52,191 nt of DNA from Salibacter sp031581065 (GCF_031581065.1 NZ_JAVLBN010000013.1:1-52191), one strand, 5' to 3'; positions 8,165-17,092 are shown, counted from the first letter of the stretch. Program-made: numbers and translations. The notes: generated from the letters alone by a model not told the origin.

Positions 8165-9577
8165 ATGGAAGAAGATTTTAATTCATTATTCGGCAACTCC
8201 CCTAAAGAACTTATCAATCGTTACGAAAGTATGCTCGCTCGAGGCGATCAATACTTCTTTGACGTGGAGGAGTTTCAAAACCTCATTGACTACTATATCA
8301 GTGAGCGTAAAAATGCGCAGGCTTTTGAAGTTTTGGACATTGCGAAGAAGCAGCACCCTTCAACTTCAGACTTACTTATAAGAGAAGCTGAATTGCTGGC
8401 GCAAAACGAACGATTTACAGAAGCACTTACAGCGATAAACTCGGTTGAGGACTACGAGCCGTACAATCTCGAAGTATATTTAACAAAGGCCTCAATTCTC
8501 AGTCAAAACGGGAAGATCAAAGAAGCTATATCAACTTTAAAGAGGGCTCTGACCATTGCCGATGAATCAGAACTCGATGAAGTTTACATGGATATCGCTT
8601 TTGAGTATCAGAACCTGGGACAATACGACCCGGCTCTGAAATACCTCAAAAGAGCCTTATTTCGTAATCCTGAAAATGACGAGGCAATTTACGAGATTTC
8701 TTACTGTTATGAAGAACTCGACAAAATGACAGAGGGAATTGAATTCTACTCCAATTTTATCGATCAGAACCCGTACTCCTCGCACGCCTGGTTCAACCAG
8801 GGAAATATCTATGTACAGCTCGGTTTGTACGAAAAGGCACTGGAATCATTTGACTTTTGCACAATTGTCAACGAGGAATTTGCCAGTGGTCATTTCAATA
8901 AGGGATTAGCTCTTCGCAAATTAGAAGAATATGAAAAAGCAATAGATGCATTTCAGAGCGCTTTGAAATACGACCTCATTGAATCGGTTAATCTCTATTA
9001 CATCGGGTTGTGCTATGAGGATATTGAATATTACCGCGAGGCTGAGATCTTTTACCGCAAGTGTGTAAAGAGCGATGAACGCATGAGTGATGCCTGGTTA
9101 GGTTTAGCCAATGTACTCAGCGAGCAGGATCAATGGATTGAAGCACTTCATCATGCTCGTCATGCTACCATCATAGACGAAAATAACCCAAAGACTTATC
9201 ACAGGCTAGCCCAGCTACAGGGAAAAATGAATTATTTTGAAGAAGCTTTTGATTCATTTGAGATAGCTATTGATAAAGGCATGAAAGGAATTGATGTGTG
9301 GATTGATTATTGTGACACATTATATGATGCCGGTGAAGAAAATAACCTTTCTGTAGTTGTAAACAGAGCACTCGATAACTATCCACACAAATCTGAAATT
9401 TATTATAGATTTGCTGCCTATTTGACTAGATTAGGGCAATTAGACGAGGCCGAGAATATTTTGTTTCTCGCCCTGTCAATGGATAAGAGTAAAATAAATT
9501 ATCTCTTTGAATTTACGCCTGAGGCTGAAGATTACGATTTCGTAAACAACATGCTTGAAGAATTCGAGAATAAATGA
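8165..9577 (+). CDS. Tetratricopeptide repeat protein
   Basis: About 470 residues made almost entirely of TPR helices, with at least ten 34-residue units. Clear consensus examples are DEVYMDIAFEYQNLGQYDPA, AWFNQGNIYVQLGLYEKALE, GHFNKGLALRKLEEYEKAID and TYHRLAQLQGKMNYFEEAFD. There is no signal peptide or membrane helix, so it is a cytoplasmic protein-interaction scaffold of unknown partner. I choose ATG 8165 over TTG 8138 because the latter lies within a TAAATTTG promoter element. The stop overlaps the next ATG (ATGA, 9574-9577), so it is translationally coupled to the phosphosulfolactate synthase homologue. Confidence 0.85.
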   Translation: MEEDFNSLFGNSPKELINRYESMLARGDQYFFDVEEFQNLIDYYISERKNAQAFEVLDIAKKQHPSTSDLLIREAELLAQNERFTEALTAINSVEDYEPYNLEVYLTKASILSQNGKIKEAISTLKRALTIADESELDEVYMDIAFEYQNLGQYDPALKYLKRALFRNPENDEAIYEISYCYEELDKMTEGIEFYSNFIDQNPYSSHAWFNQGNIYVQLGLYEKALESFDFCTIVNEEFASGHFNKGLALRKLEEYEKAIDAFQSALKYDLIESVNLYYIGLCYEDIEYYREAEIFYRKCVKSDERMSDAWLGLANVLSEQDQWIEALHHARHATIIDENNPKTYHRLAQLQGKMNYFEEAFDSFEIAIDKGMKGIDVWIDYCDTLYDAGEENNLSVVVNRALDNYPHKSEIYYRFAAYLTRLGQLDEAENILFLALSMDKSKINYLFEFTPEAEDYDFVNNMLEEFENK

Positions 9578-10359
9578 AAAATTTCGACTTACCCTTTCTT
9601 CCTGAAAGAACTCAAAAACCGCGTAAAAGCGGAATTACAATGATGATGGACAAAGGTTTGAGCAATACTCAAACAGAATACATCATTGAATCGTGTGGAG
9701 AACTCATCGATTTTGTAAAGTTTGGTTTTGGTACTTCTTACCTGACCAAAAACCTCAAAATAAAACTGGCTCTCTACAAAGAAGCTAACATCAACTGCTA
9801 TCTCGGTGGTACGTTATTCGAGGCGTATGCAGTTCGCGATATGTTTGATGACTACCGCAAGCTCCTCGATGACCTCGATCTTGAAGTAGCAGAGGTTTCT
9901 GATGGTTGTATTCACATCGATCAGGAAAAGAAACTGAAGTATATTTCAGAATTGAGCAATCAGGTTAAAGTACTTTCTGAGGTTGGTAGTAAAAGTGCTG
10001 ATGTTGTACTCAGCGATGGAGAATGGATTTCTAAAATGAACAGTGAACTGGAAGCCGGTTCATGGAAGGTTATTGCTGAAGCACGTGAAAGTGGCACAAT
10101 CGGAATTTACGATTCTAAAGGTGGCGCTAAAAGTGAAATGATCGATCACATTTCAGAAAAGGTGAATGCTGAAAACATCATTTGGGAAGCTCCTCAAAAA
10201 GCACAGCAGGTTTGGTTTATCAACCACTTTGGTGCCAATGTAAACCTCGGTAACATCGCACCTGAAGAAGTTATTCCGCTCGAAACGCTTCGCCTGGGTC
10301 TACGCGGTGATACATTCTTTAGCTTCATCCCAGATGATGTAGCCAAACCTTTTAAGTAA
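9574..10359 (+). CDS. Phosphosulfolactate synthase homologue (ComA family)
   Basis: A 261-aa TIM-barrel protein of the (2R)-phospho-3-sulfolactate synthase family, which adds sulfite to phosphoenolpyruvate. Recognisable segments are KPRKSGITMMMDKGLS at the N-terminus, ELIDFVKFGFGTSYL, INCYLGGTLFEAY, AEVSDGCIHI, EVGSKSADV, IAEARESGTIGIYD, NLGNIAPEEVIPLETLRLGLRGDTF. Length is typical. In methanogens this begins coenzyme M synthesis. Bacteroidetes do not make coenzyme M, and here it may feed sulfolactate, sulfonolipid or another sulfonate; that is inference. No other sulfonate genes are visible nearby. Coupled to the TPR gene by ATGA overlap and followed 6 bp later by a rhodanese gene. Confidence 0.88.
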   Translation: MKNFDLPFLPERTQKPRKSGITMMMDKGLSNTQTEYIIESCGELIDFVKFGFGTSYLTKNLKIKLALYKEANINCYLGGTLFEAYAVRDMFDDYRKLLDDLDLEVAEVSDGCIHIDQEKKLKYISELSNQVKVLSEVGSKSADVVLSDGEWISKMNSELEAGSWKVIAEARESGTIGIYDSKGGAKSEMIDHISEKVNAENIIWEAPQKAQQVWFINHFGANVNLGNIAPEEVIPLETLRLGLRGDTFFSFIPDDVAKPFK

Positions 10360-10365
10360 GCAACT

Positions 10366-10683
10366 ATGAACTCCATTACTGTTGAAGAGCTCAAACAAAA
10401 GCTCGACAATAAAGAAGACATCAAAGTAATTGATGTTCGCGAAGATTACGAAGTTGAAGAAGCAAACTTTGGCGCTGATCACATCCCGATGGGCAGTATT
10501 ATCGATCGCATCGATGAAATCCCTAAAGACAAAGAGGTAATTGTTCACTGCCGAAGCGGTAAGCGCTCTGCATCAGTGATCGATAGCCTTGAGAGAATGT
10601 ACGGTTACGATAATCTCTACAATCTCGAAGGCGGAATCAAAGCCTGGGCAGATAAAATCGATTCTTCACTTGACGTATCATGA
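10366..10683 (+). CDS. Rhodanese-like sulfurtransferase (single domain)
   Basis: A 105-aa single rhodanese domain, cytoplasmic. Visible features are VIDVREDYEVEEA, the HIPMGSI turn, and the active-site loop HCRSGKRSAS with cysteine C62, all conserved in GlpE/PspE-type proteins that carry a persulfide. The six-residue loop after the cysteine is the classical sulfur-transfer size. Sulfur donor and acceptor are unknown, but the neighbouring sulfite-using ComA homologue makes a sulfur-related role reasonable. The stop overlaps the DUF368 start by 4 bp (ATGA, 10680-10683). Confidence 0.9.
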   Translation: MNSITVEELKQKLDNKEDIKVIDVREDYEVEEANFGADHIPMGSIIDRIDEIPKDKEVIVHCRSGKRSASVIDSLERMYGYDNLYNLEGGIKAWADKIDSSLDVS

Positions 10684-11627
10684 GTCGTACCGTTAAAGAG
10701 TACTTTGGCATAGCCCTTCGCGGAATGGGAATGGGCGCAGCAGATGTTGTTCCCGGAGTTTCTGGCGGAACAATCGCATTTATTACCGGTATTTACGAAG
10801 AGTTAATCGAAACGATTAACAAGTTCGACCTCAATGCTATTAAAGTATTGAGGAAAGAAGGCCTTGCTGCTGCGTGGAATCATGTCAATGGAAACTTTAT
10901 CGTTAGCTTGCTACTCGGTATCGGAATAAGTGTGGTTTCACTGGCCAAAGCCATTACATATTTACTGGAAAACCACCCAATTCCTATATGGTCATTTTTC
11001 TATGGTCTTGTTGCTGCCAGCATTTGGTTTGTAGCCAAGCAGGTAAAAAAATGGACCTTCCCTCCCATTCTTACTTTCATTATTGGAGCTGCAATTGCCT
11101 ATTACATCACGATTTTGCCTGCCACGCAGGGAGCAATTTCGTATCCGTATTACTTTTTATCAGGCATGGTTGCCATTTGTGCAATGATATTACCCGGAAT
11201 TTCAGGATCGTTCATCCTCTTACTGATGGGATCCTACAAGGCTGTTTTAGATGCCGTTCACGAAAGAGACTTTGCTATTATCGCTACGGTCGGAGCCGGA
11301 GCAATCATCGGGCTTTTGAGTTTCTCTCGCCTACTAAAGTGGATGTTCCACAAATACCACGATGCAACAATCGCCTTGCTTTCAGGATTCCTGTTAGGTT
11401 CATTAAACAAAATATGGCCCTGGAAAGAAACTATTTCCTCCATGGTTAAAAAAGCCGGTACGCCTGATGAAGAAGTTGTTCCGGTTGAACAGGTTAGCGT
11501 TTTACCCGGCCATTTCGAACAAATTACAGGAGATCCATCACAACTCGGTTTAGCTATTGGATTGATGATTGCCGGTGCTGCTTTTATTATTCTGATCGAA
11601 AAAGTAGCGATTCAAAAAGAGGACTAA
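10680..11627 (+). CDS. DUF368 family membrane protein (PopT-type polyprenyl-phosphate transporter)
   Basis: A 315-aa polytopic membrane protein with eight or nine hydrophobic segments. The first conserved block is GMGAADVVPGVSGGTIAF (from about res 19), repeated in degenerate form as MILPGISGSFILLLMGSY in the middle. This internal duplication is diagnostic of DUF368. Members have been shown in other bacteria to recycle undecaprenyl phosphate across the inner membrane (PopT). A loop of about 50 residues (TPDEEVVPVEQVS...) precedes the last helix. It ends the operon begun by the TPR gene; a copy of the interspersed motif sits 5 bp after its stop. Confidence 0.88.
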   Translation: MSRTVKEYFGIALRGMGMGAADVVPGVSGGTIAFITGIYEELIETINKFDLNAIKVLRKEGLAAAWNHVNGNFIVSLLLGIGISVVSLAKAITYLLENHPIPIWSFFYGLVAASIWFVAKQVKKWTFPPILTFIIGAAIAYYITILPATQGAISYPYYFLSGMVAICAMILPGISGSFILLLMGSYKAVLDAVHERDFAIIATVGAGAIIGLLSFSRLLKWMFHKYHDATIALLSGFLLGSLNKIWPWKETISSMVKKAGTPDEEVVPVEQVSVLPGHFEQITGDPSQLGLAIGLMIAGAAFIILIEKVAIQKED

Positions 11628-11632
11628 GTAAC

Positions 11633-11642
11633 GGTCAGAGCC
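11633..11642 (+). repeat. Intergenic copy of the interspersed 10-mer, after the DUF368 stop
   Basis: GGTCAGAGCC, flanked to read CGGTCAGAGCCG, so its ends form a 3-bp CGG/CCG inverted pair; an AAATTTT run follows. It begins 5 bp after the stop codon at 11627. It may serve as a weak 3' signal in addition to being one of the dispersed motifs. Confidence 0.7.
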
Positions 11643-11683
11643 GAAATTTTCCTATCTTGATTCCCAAAATCAATCTCGGATAA

Positions 11684-12406
11684 ATGAAGCACTACGGTTT
11701 AATTGGAAAAACACTAAACCATTCCTTTTCTCCTTCTTATTTTAATGAGAAATTTAAAAACGAACATATTGATGCTGTTTATGAACTTCTCGAAAAAGAA
11801 TCACCAGCCAAACTCAAGGATATTCCTTTTCAGGAATACTCAGGCTTAAATGTTACAATCCCTTATAAAACAGAGATAATAGCATTACTTGACAATCTTT
11901 CTTATGAAGCCAGGGAAATAGGAGCCGTCAACACAATTGCAATCAATGAAAACCAACTAATAGGCCACAATACCGACTGGATAGGCTTTAAGGAATCAAT
12001 TGAGCCATTGCTAATTGGATCTGACCGAAACGCTTTGATTTTTGGAACAGGCGGAGCGTCAAAAGCCGTGAGCTTTGCTCTCAATAGACTCAACATTTCA
12101 TACGAACTGGTTTCGAGATCGATGAGGCCCGGAATAATGCATTATGATACGCTAACTCCCAACAAGTTAGCCCAATACGACATTTTAATCAACACGACTC
12201 CGGTGGGAACCAAAAACGAAAGTGAAAAGTTACTTCCACTGCACTATGAAGCACTTCAATCAACTATGTTGGTTTATGATTTAGTTTACAATCCGCGTAA
12301 AACAGAACTACTAAAACGTGCTGAGCTAGCAAATTGCAGAATTAAAAGCGGTTACGAGATGCTTGAGAAACAGGCTGAGGCTTCCTGGAAGATTTGGAAT
12401 CAATAA
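11684..12406 (+). CDS. aroE: Shikimate dehydrogenase
   Basis: A 240-aa enzyme that reduces 3-dehydroshikimate to shikimate with NADPH in aromatic amino acid synthesis. Visible motifs are LNHSFSPSYFN (substrate-binding SxS), GLNVTIPYKTEII with the catalytic Lys, GAVNTI, HNTDWIGF with the catalytic Asp, the nucleotide-binding FGTGGASKAV, NTTPVG, YDLVYNPRKT, and the C-terminal GYEMLEKQA. It is short for the family (usually about 270) but all motifs are present. Start ATG 11684, 57 bp after the DUF368 gene. The 3' end overlaps the convergent gene by 7 bp. Confidence 0.95.
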   Translation: MKHYGLIGKTLNHSFSPSYFNEKFKNEHIDAVYELLEKESPAKLKDIPFQEYSGLNVTIPYKTEIIALLDNLSYEAREIGAVNTIAINENQLIGHNTDWIGFKESIEPLLIGSDRNALIFGTGGASKAVSFALNRLNISYELVSRSMRPGIMHYDTLTPNKLAQYDILINTTPVGTKNESEKLLPLHYEALQSTMLVYDLVYNPRKTELLKRAELANCRIKSGYEMLEKQAEASWKIWNQ

Positions 12407-12999
12407 CGCTCGTTGTAATATTGAGTTAAGTTTTCATTGAGCTCAATAATCATATCAGGGTAAGATCTTCTAAAAAGAGCAATAGCATCTCTTTTCCTCA
12501 CGATAACGGGCATTTCATCTGGCAAAGAATTAAATTGATCATCGAGAATTACTATCCCTTTCATGTGAGAACCAAATCGGCTGAAGTAAACTTCACCAAC
12601 ATCAATGATGTAAATGTTGGATGTATCTCTTATTTGAATATTAGGATCGATTTTAAAGTCCTCATTTACAAATACATCATTGAAATTTTTATTGCTGATT
12701 TTCTCGCTGTCATAGCTGAAGAAAAATAAAACCGGTGCAAAGTCGAAAGTATTTTTGAATGAAGTCATAATTGACTTATTTGTTTCAAGTTGCTTTCGGT
12801 AAGTTTTATCAGCTCGATCTTGCTGTCCCTGAACCTCCATCATTAAAATGGAGTTTTCTTTTGTGTGTAAACGAACCAAAAGAGTTCCATTTTTCATAGC
12901 TTTTATATGCTCAACAGGCGTTATCGTTTGAGCCTGTGACATGACAGAAACAGTGAGAAACAATACTGAGACGAATAATTGTGGAAGGTGGATTTTCAT
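12400..12999 (-). CDS. Hypothetical secreted protein
   Basis: A 199-aa protein with a signal peptide (MKIHLPQLFVSVLFLTVSVMS, cleavage near SQA-Q, res about 22-24). The rest is an alpha/beta domain with no family I recognise; features include HIKAMKNGTLLVRLHTKENS and VIVRKRDAIALFRRSYPD. Such proteins occur in flavobacteria as uncharacterised periplasmic proteins. It is the last gene of a three-gene minus-strand operon: its ATG overlaps the stop of the 78-aa gene (TAATG). It ends 7 bp inside the 3' end of aroE, so no terminator separates them. Confidence 0.8.
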   Translation of the reverse strand: MKIHLPQLFVSVLFLTVSVMSQAQTITPVEHIKAMKNGTLLVRLHTKENSILMMEVQGQQDRADKTYRKQLETNKSIMTSFKNTFDFAPVLFFFSYDSEKISNKNFNDVFVNEDFKIDPNIQIRDTSNIYIIDVGEVYFSRFGSHMKGIVILDDQFNSLPDEMPVIVRKRDAIALFRRSYPDMIIELNENLTQYYNERY

Positions 13000-13235
13000 T
13001 AAAAGCTTATGTTGAGTTTGACATGATCAGCATAGGAATCAAGGACTTTATGGTCGGTTTCCTCAATCCAGCAGATTTGGTTTAGCCCTACTCTGGTCCA
13101 AACTTCTGTAAGAAAGTCTTCAACTCTGTATAAGTGTATATGAAATGAGCCGTGATAGCGGGAAGCTATGTAATGACCTTCATCTTTAACCAGTTTGTAT
13201 TTTTCTGTAGTAGATAACTTTTTAAACTTCGACAT
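12999..13235 (-). CDS. Small hypothetical protein
   Basis: A 78-aa cytoplasmic-looking protein with no signal peptide or membrane helix. Notable segments are GHYIASRYHGSFHIHLYRV and VWTRVGLNQICWIEE. The aromatic and His content suggests a compact beta fold. I do not recognise a function. Both ends are coupled: its ATG overlaps the stop of the 55-aa gene (TAATG at 13233-13237), and its stop overlaps the next ATG (12999). That arrangement supports its reality as a gene. Confidence 0.75.
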   Translation of the reverse strand: MSKFKKLSTTEKYKLVKDEGHYIASRYHGSFHIHLYRVEDFLTEVWTRVGLNQICWIEETDHKVLDSYADHVKLNISF

Positions 13236-13402
13236 TACAAAACAAATTTAAAAAGCATGATAATCAGGCAAATGATGAAAAGTAAAATTGATATTCGGTT
13301 AATACCATGCATCATTTTCAAGTTGAAGTTTTGAGACTCAGACTTCTTGAATGCGCTTGCAGGATTTAAATAATTGAGAAATTTAGACCACACTTCTTTC
13401 AT
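13235..13402 (-). CDS. Small single-pass membrane protein, DUF6728-like
   Basis: A 55-aa gene read by hand: start ATG at 13402, stop TAA at 13237-13235. The protein opens MKEVWSKFLNYLNPASAFK, contains NFNLKMMHGINRISI in the middle, and ends in one membrane helix (ILLFIICLIIMLFKFVL). The MMHGINRISI block followed by a terminal helix matches the small flavobacterial DUF6728-type proteins as I remember them. It is the first gene of the operon with the 78-aa and 199-aa genes and overlaps the next start by one base. A TAAATTTG string at 13250-13243 lies inside this gene and is probably chance, not a promoter. Confidence 0.75.
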   Translation of the reverse strand: MKEVWSKFLNYLNPASAFKKSESQNFNLKMMHGINRISILLFIICLIIMLFKFVL

Positions 13403-13454
13403 ATCACAAGTTTACGAATTTAACAGATGCTGCGTTTGAAAGTTTAAATCTTAA

Positions 13455-14213
13455 TTAGAAGAAGTCATCAGTTTCAGAAAGAATAGAAACACCGAGTCTA
13501 ACTCTCAATAAATCTAAAAGGACATTGTAGTTTTCTTCTACAAAATCAGGCCCCAATCTTTGATTGACATACCATGTTTTATCATACATACTGTAACCCA
13601 CCCCCAGGTTAACTCTTGTATTTTCAGAAGACTTTAAACAGAGATCAACTCCAGAAAAGAACCCAAACCCAGAAGCGCTTATTTCTGATAAAGTGTAGCT
13701 TTCCTCTGTAGCTCCTCCTGATGAATATTTCACAAATGCATTTTTAGTTCTGGCAGATTCAACAGTTGAGGACCATGAACTAAAGAAAAAACCAGCGCTC
13801 AATTCCAGATCAAACTTTTCATTTAATTGAATATTGTACCCAATTGGCAACCCGAGTTCAACATTGAGACCATTGTGATTAAGGAAGGATGAAAGTTCAA
13901 CATTCTCTCTGTAGCCTTTCACACTTTCACCTTTAAAGCTGTAGTTTATATAGTCACTGAAGTTTTCTCTGTCAATTGAAGAAGTCCCAATTAAACCATA
14001 CAATCCAAAAAAATACTCTTCATTAATACGAACATGCCAATTAACCCTCATGCTATTAACACTATTCGTATTGAGATAATTTTGATTATTGAATTCGTTT
14101 ATCGACATAAAATCAACTCTCAACTCTAATTCGTTTTTACTCGATTCATTATCCTGGGCATGCAGGACATGGTTCATAAAAACAGCTATAAAACAAAAGA
14201 GAAGTGTTCTCAT
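13455..14213 (-). CDS. Hypothetical outer-membrane beta-barrel protein
   Basis: A 252-aa protein with a signal peptide (MRTLLFCFIAVFMNHVLHAQ, cleaved near res 20). The mature part alternates hydrophobic and polar residues in short strands with glycine- and aromatic-rich turns (EYFFGLYGLIGTSSI, GLPIGYNIQLNEKFDLELSA, RVNLGVGYSMYDKTWYVNQR), typical of a small outer-membrane barrel. No specific family recognised. It is monocistronic on the minus strand. The 187-bp gap to the divergent T9SS gene should hold both promoters, but I find no perfect TAnnTTTG there. The region is AT-rich and lacks the interspersed motif. Confidence 0.75.
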   Translation of the reverse strand: MRTLLFCFIAVFMNHVLHAQDNESSKNELELRVDFMSINEFNNQNYLNTNSVNSMRVNWHVRINEEYFFGLYGLIGTSSIDRENFSDYINYSFKGESVKGYRENVELSSFLNHNGLNVELGLPIGYNIQLNEKFDLELSAGFFFSSWSSTVESARTKNAFVKYSSGGATEESYTLSEISASGFGFFSGVDLCLKSSENTRVNLGVGYSMYDKTWYVNQRLGPDFVEENYNVLLDLLRVRLGVSILSETDDFF

Positions 14214-14400
14214 AATTTGAATTTCATCAACTATCAGTTTATAAAATTAGAAAGATATCATGTACCTAAAGTCATATTGAATACAATAATTTGAACAAAG
14301 TGTTAATGCTTATTAAAAATCAAGTTATTATTTTAGCAAACCGCTTGAGTATTTACTCGTTTATCAAAGCAGGATTTTTGCACGGAAAACTGGAGAAACA

Positions 14401-17067
14401 TTGGATAAAAGGGATTTATTACTTAAAAGTTTCATTATATCGTTGGGCATACTATTTAATAGCATAGCTCATAGCCAACAATATCAGCTTAATAATAATG
14501 CAACAAGCACAGGAAACGATTGCTTCACATTAACTACTGATCAGGCTAATATCACAGGCCAAGTTTGGTATAATCAACAGATAGACCTAACAGAACCATT
14601 TGAATTATATGCCACTTTAAATTTTGGTACTAAAGATACTACAGGTGGTAATGGAATGAGTTTTTCTTTTCACCAGGGTGGCGTTTTAGCTGGTGTTCCT
14701 TCACCTGGTAACATGGGTTATAATGGTATTCTACCGAGTTTAGTCGTGGAAATGGATACTGATCAAAGCACAGGTAATTCAGACCCAACGGAGGATCACA
14801 TATCATTAATGAGAAACGGAAATAATTCTCATACATCAGCAAATAACTTAACTGGCCCTACTCTCTTACCCAATATTGAAGATACTGCAGATCACTCCCT
14901 CCATGTAAAATGGGATCCGGCAAATAATAACTTTAAGGTATGGTTTGACTGTAACCTGGTCATCGATTACAATAGCAATATTATTAATTCAGTTTTTGGG
15001 TCAGACCCAAATGTGTACTGGGGTTTTACCGGAGGAACTTCATCTAATAGTAATGAACAAACTGTTTGCATTGAATACACGACTCTACAGCCTGATATAC
15101 CTGATGTTACAACCTGTCAGGGAAATCCGGTTGCATTAGATGCAGGTTATGGCAATGTTTATGCCTGGTCTCCTTCAAACGGACTTAGCGATGATTCTAT
15201 TCAAAATCCTGTTGCTTCCCCAAGCAATACAACAACTTACACGGTAAGCATTTACGATTCATGTGGTTACTTCAGGACAGATAGCTATACTCATACAATT
15301 ATTGACAGTAACACTGCTACCCTATCAGGAGATACAGTTACTTGTGAGGGAACTTCAGTTCCTCTAAATTTAGATATTACCGGTACAGGCCCTTTTACTG
15401 TTCAAATATTTGACGGTACTAATGCTAATTTATACAATGTTGATACTAACGGTAGATTAGTTTCAAACGGTCAAAAAATCATGGTTTCTCCCACAACTAC
15501 AACCACTTATACTATTACAAGTTTTACCGGACAGGGCAACTGCGCTAATGGTTTTTTTGGGAGCGCTACCGTTACTATTGGAATTTTAGACGGATTGCAA
15601 TCAACTACTCAAGATGTAACCTGTAATGGATATTGTGACGGAGCAGCTCAGGTATATTTACCTCACTCAAACTCAGGTTATACCTATATATGGCCAAACC
15701 AAACCGGAGGAACATCAAAAAGTGGTTTATGTGGTGGAAACTATGATGTAGTCGTCAACAATAGTGGTGGCTGCCAGGATACAATACCTTTAGTCATCAA
15801 TGAACCAGCTCCAATTTCAATTAGCCCACTAAATGACATAGTTGCTTGCCAAAACGAAACCATATCTGTTTTTACTAATGTCACTGGCGGATCAGGAAAT
15901 TATAATTATACCTGGAATACATCAGAAATTTCTTCTGCGATAAATGTCTGGGGAACAGACACTACCACGTACTCTGTAACTGTCACTGATGATAATGACT
16001 GTCCTGAAGATGTGGCTTCTTTTGACTTAAATGTTCTTCCTCCATTGGATCTAACCGTTAGTCCTGATACTGGACTTTGCATTGGTGATACAGCCAACTT
16101 GTGGTCTATTGGTGCTGGAGGTGACGGCAATTACAGCTTTGTTTGGAACGATCCAGATACTACTACAAATTTAACTATAGATGTTGATCCTGATTCTACA
16201 ACATACTATACTGTAACACTTACCGATGGTTGCGGTTCAACACCTCAAGTAGATTCAGTTGAGGTCTTTATTGATAATTACGCTTCTCATGCCTACACTT
16301 TTTTACAACCGGCTTGTGTAGATCAGGGCGTGCTGTTTGAAATTCCTGAGTTTGATACATCGGCTGATTACGAGTTCAACTTTGGGTTTGGCGACTCATA
16401 TTTTCCTTCAGACTCATCCTTTTACTACCCTTTTCCTGATACAGGTTGCTACGATATAACATTCTCAATAAGTACTGAGTATTGTGACAGTGTAAGAACA
16501 GATTCATGTGCTATTGAAATTTTCGAAACTCCTGAAGCTGACTTCACTTATACCCCTGATACTGCTTCAAAACTAACCAATTACGAAGTCTTCTTCCAGG
16601 ATGAATCTGAAGTTGAAACTATTCAAACGTGGTATATAGATGGAATGGTAGCGTCAACTGCTGATACTCACAGATATGAATTTCAGGACTCTGGTTATTA
16701 CGATGTTGAGCTAATTGTATCAAACGACTCAGGCTGTTACGATACAACCATTAAAACAGTTTACGTTAAAGGTGAAGATCGTGCATTTTTTATTCCTAAT
16801 GCATTTACACCTAATGGAGATGGATTGAATGATTCATTTGGTCCTCAAATTGTTGATCGCAATATCAGGAATTATCGTTTTGCCATTTACAGCAGATGGG
16901 GTGATCTGGTGTTTGAAACCAGTGATTTTGAAGAATTTTGGGATGGAACAGATTTTGAAAATGACAACAGCAACAGGAATCAGGAGACCTATCTCTGGAA
17001 AATTCAATACCGTGATTACAGCGGACAAATGAGAGAGTACGATGGTACCGTTCTTCTATATCGTTAA
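14401..17067 (+). CDS. Secreted lectin-like adhesin with type B T9SS sorting domain
   Basis: An 888-aa protein. Signal peptide about res 1-25; then an L-type (legume-like) lectin domain to about 230, with GNGMSFSFHQGG and PSLVVEMDTDQS. Several Ig/PKD-like repeats follow (pattern W.P..GL.D....P.A.P..TTTYTVS) and one SprB-type repeat (VTCNGYCDGAAQ to PLVINEP). The C-terminal 90 residues are the CHU_C gliding-motility sorting domain (FIPNAFTPNGDGLND ... GTVLLYR). The product should cross the outer membrane by the type IX system and bind surface polysaccharide. The start is TTG at 14401 with GGAG six bases upstream; no in-frame ATG precedes it. Type B cargo genes usually adjoin a PorP/SprF-like gene; none is seen here. 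Confidence 0.88.
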   Translation: MDKRDLLLKSFIISLGILFNSIAHSQQYQLNNNATSTGNDCFTLTTDQANITGQVWYNQQIDLTEPFELYATLNFGTKDTTGGNGMSFSFHQGGVLAGVPSPGNMGYNGILPSLVVEMDTDQSTGNSDPTEDHISLMRNGNNSHTSANNLTGPTLLPNIEDTADHSLHVKWDPANNNFKVWFDCNLVIDYNSNIINSVFGSDPNVYWGFTGGTSSNSNEQTVCIEYTTLQPDIPDVTTCQGNPVALDAGYGNVYAWSPSNGLSDDSIQNPVASPSNTTTYTVSIYDSCGYFRTDSYTHTIIDSNTATLSGDTVTCEGTSVPLNLDITGTGPFTVQIFDGTNANLYNVDTNGRLVSNGQKIMVSPTTTTTYTITSFTGQGNCANGFFGSATVTIGILDGLQSTTQDVTCNGYCDGAAQVYLPHSNSGYTYIWPNQTGGTSKSGLCGGNYDVVVNNSGGCQDTIPLVINEPAPISISPLNDIVACQNETISVFTNVTGGSGNYNYTWNTSEISSAINVWGTDTTTYSVTVTDDNDCPEDVASFDLNVLPPLDLTVSPDTGLCIGDTANLWSIGAGGDGNYSFVWNDPDTTTNLTIDVDPDSTTYYTVTLTDGCGSTPQVDSVEVFIDNYASHAYTFLQPACVDQGVLFEIPEFDTSADYEFNFGFGDSYFPSDSSFYYPFPDTGCYDITFSISTEYCDSVRTDSCAIEIFETPEADFTYTPDTASKLTNYEVFFQDESEVETIQTWYIDGMVASTADTHRYEFQDSGYYDVELIVSNDSGCYDTTIKTVYVKGEDRAFFIPNAFTPNGDGLNDSFGPQIVDRNIRNYRFAIYSRWGDLVFETSDFEEFWDGTDFENDNSNRNQETYLWKIQYRDYSGQMREYDGTVLLYR

Positions 17068-17082
17068 ATCAGGAAAAATTTC

Positions 17083-17092
17083 GGTCAGAACC
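17083..17092 (+). repeat. Intergenic copy of the interspersed 10-mer between convergent genes
   Basis: GGTCAGAACC in the context CGGTCAGAACCG, giving a 4-bp CGGT/ACCG inverted pair around CAGA. It lies in the 35-bp gap between the T9SS gene stop (17067) and the convergent histidine kinase stop (17103), where a terminator would be expected. Confidence 0.7.

Noticed and set aside
13243..13250. TAAATTTG on the minus strand as a promoter for the 78-aa gene
   Set aside because: It lies inside the coding sequence of the 55-aa upstream gene (LFKFVL codons), and the two genes are coupled by TAATG, so a chance match is more likely.
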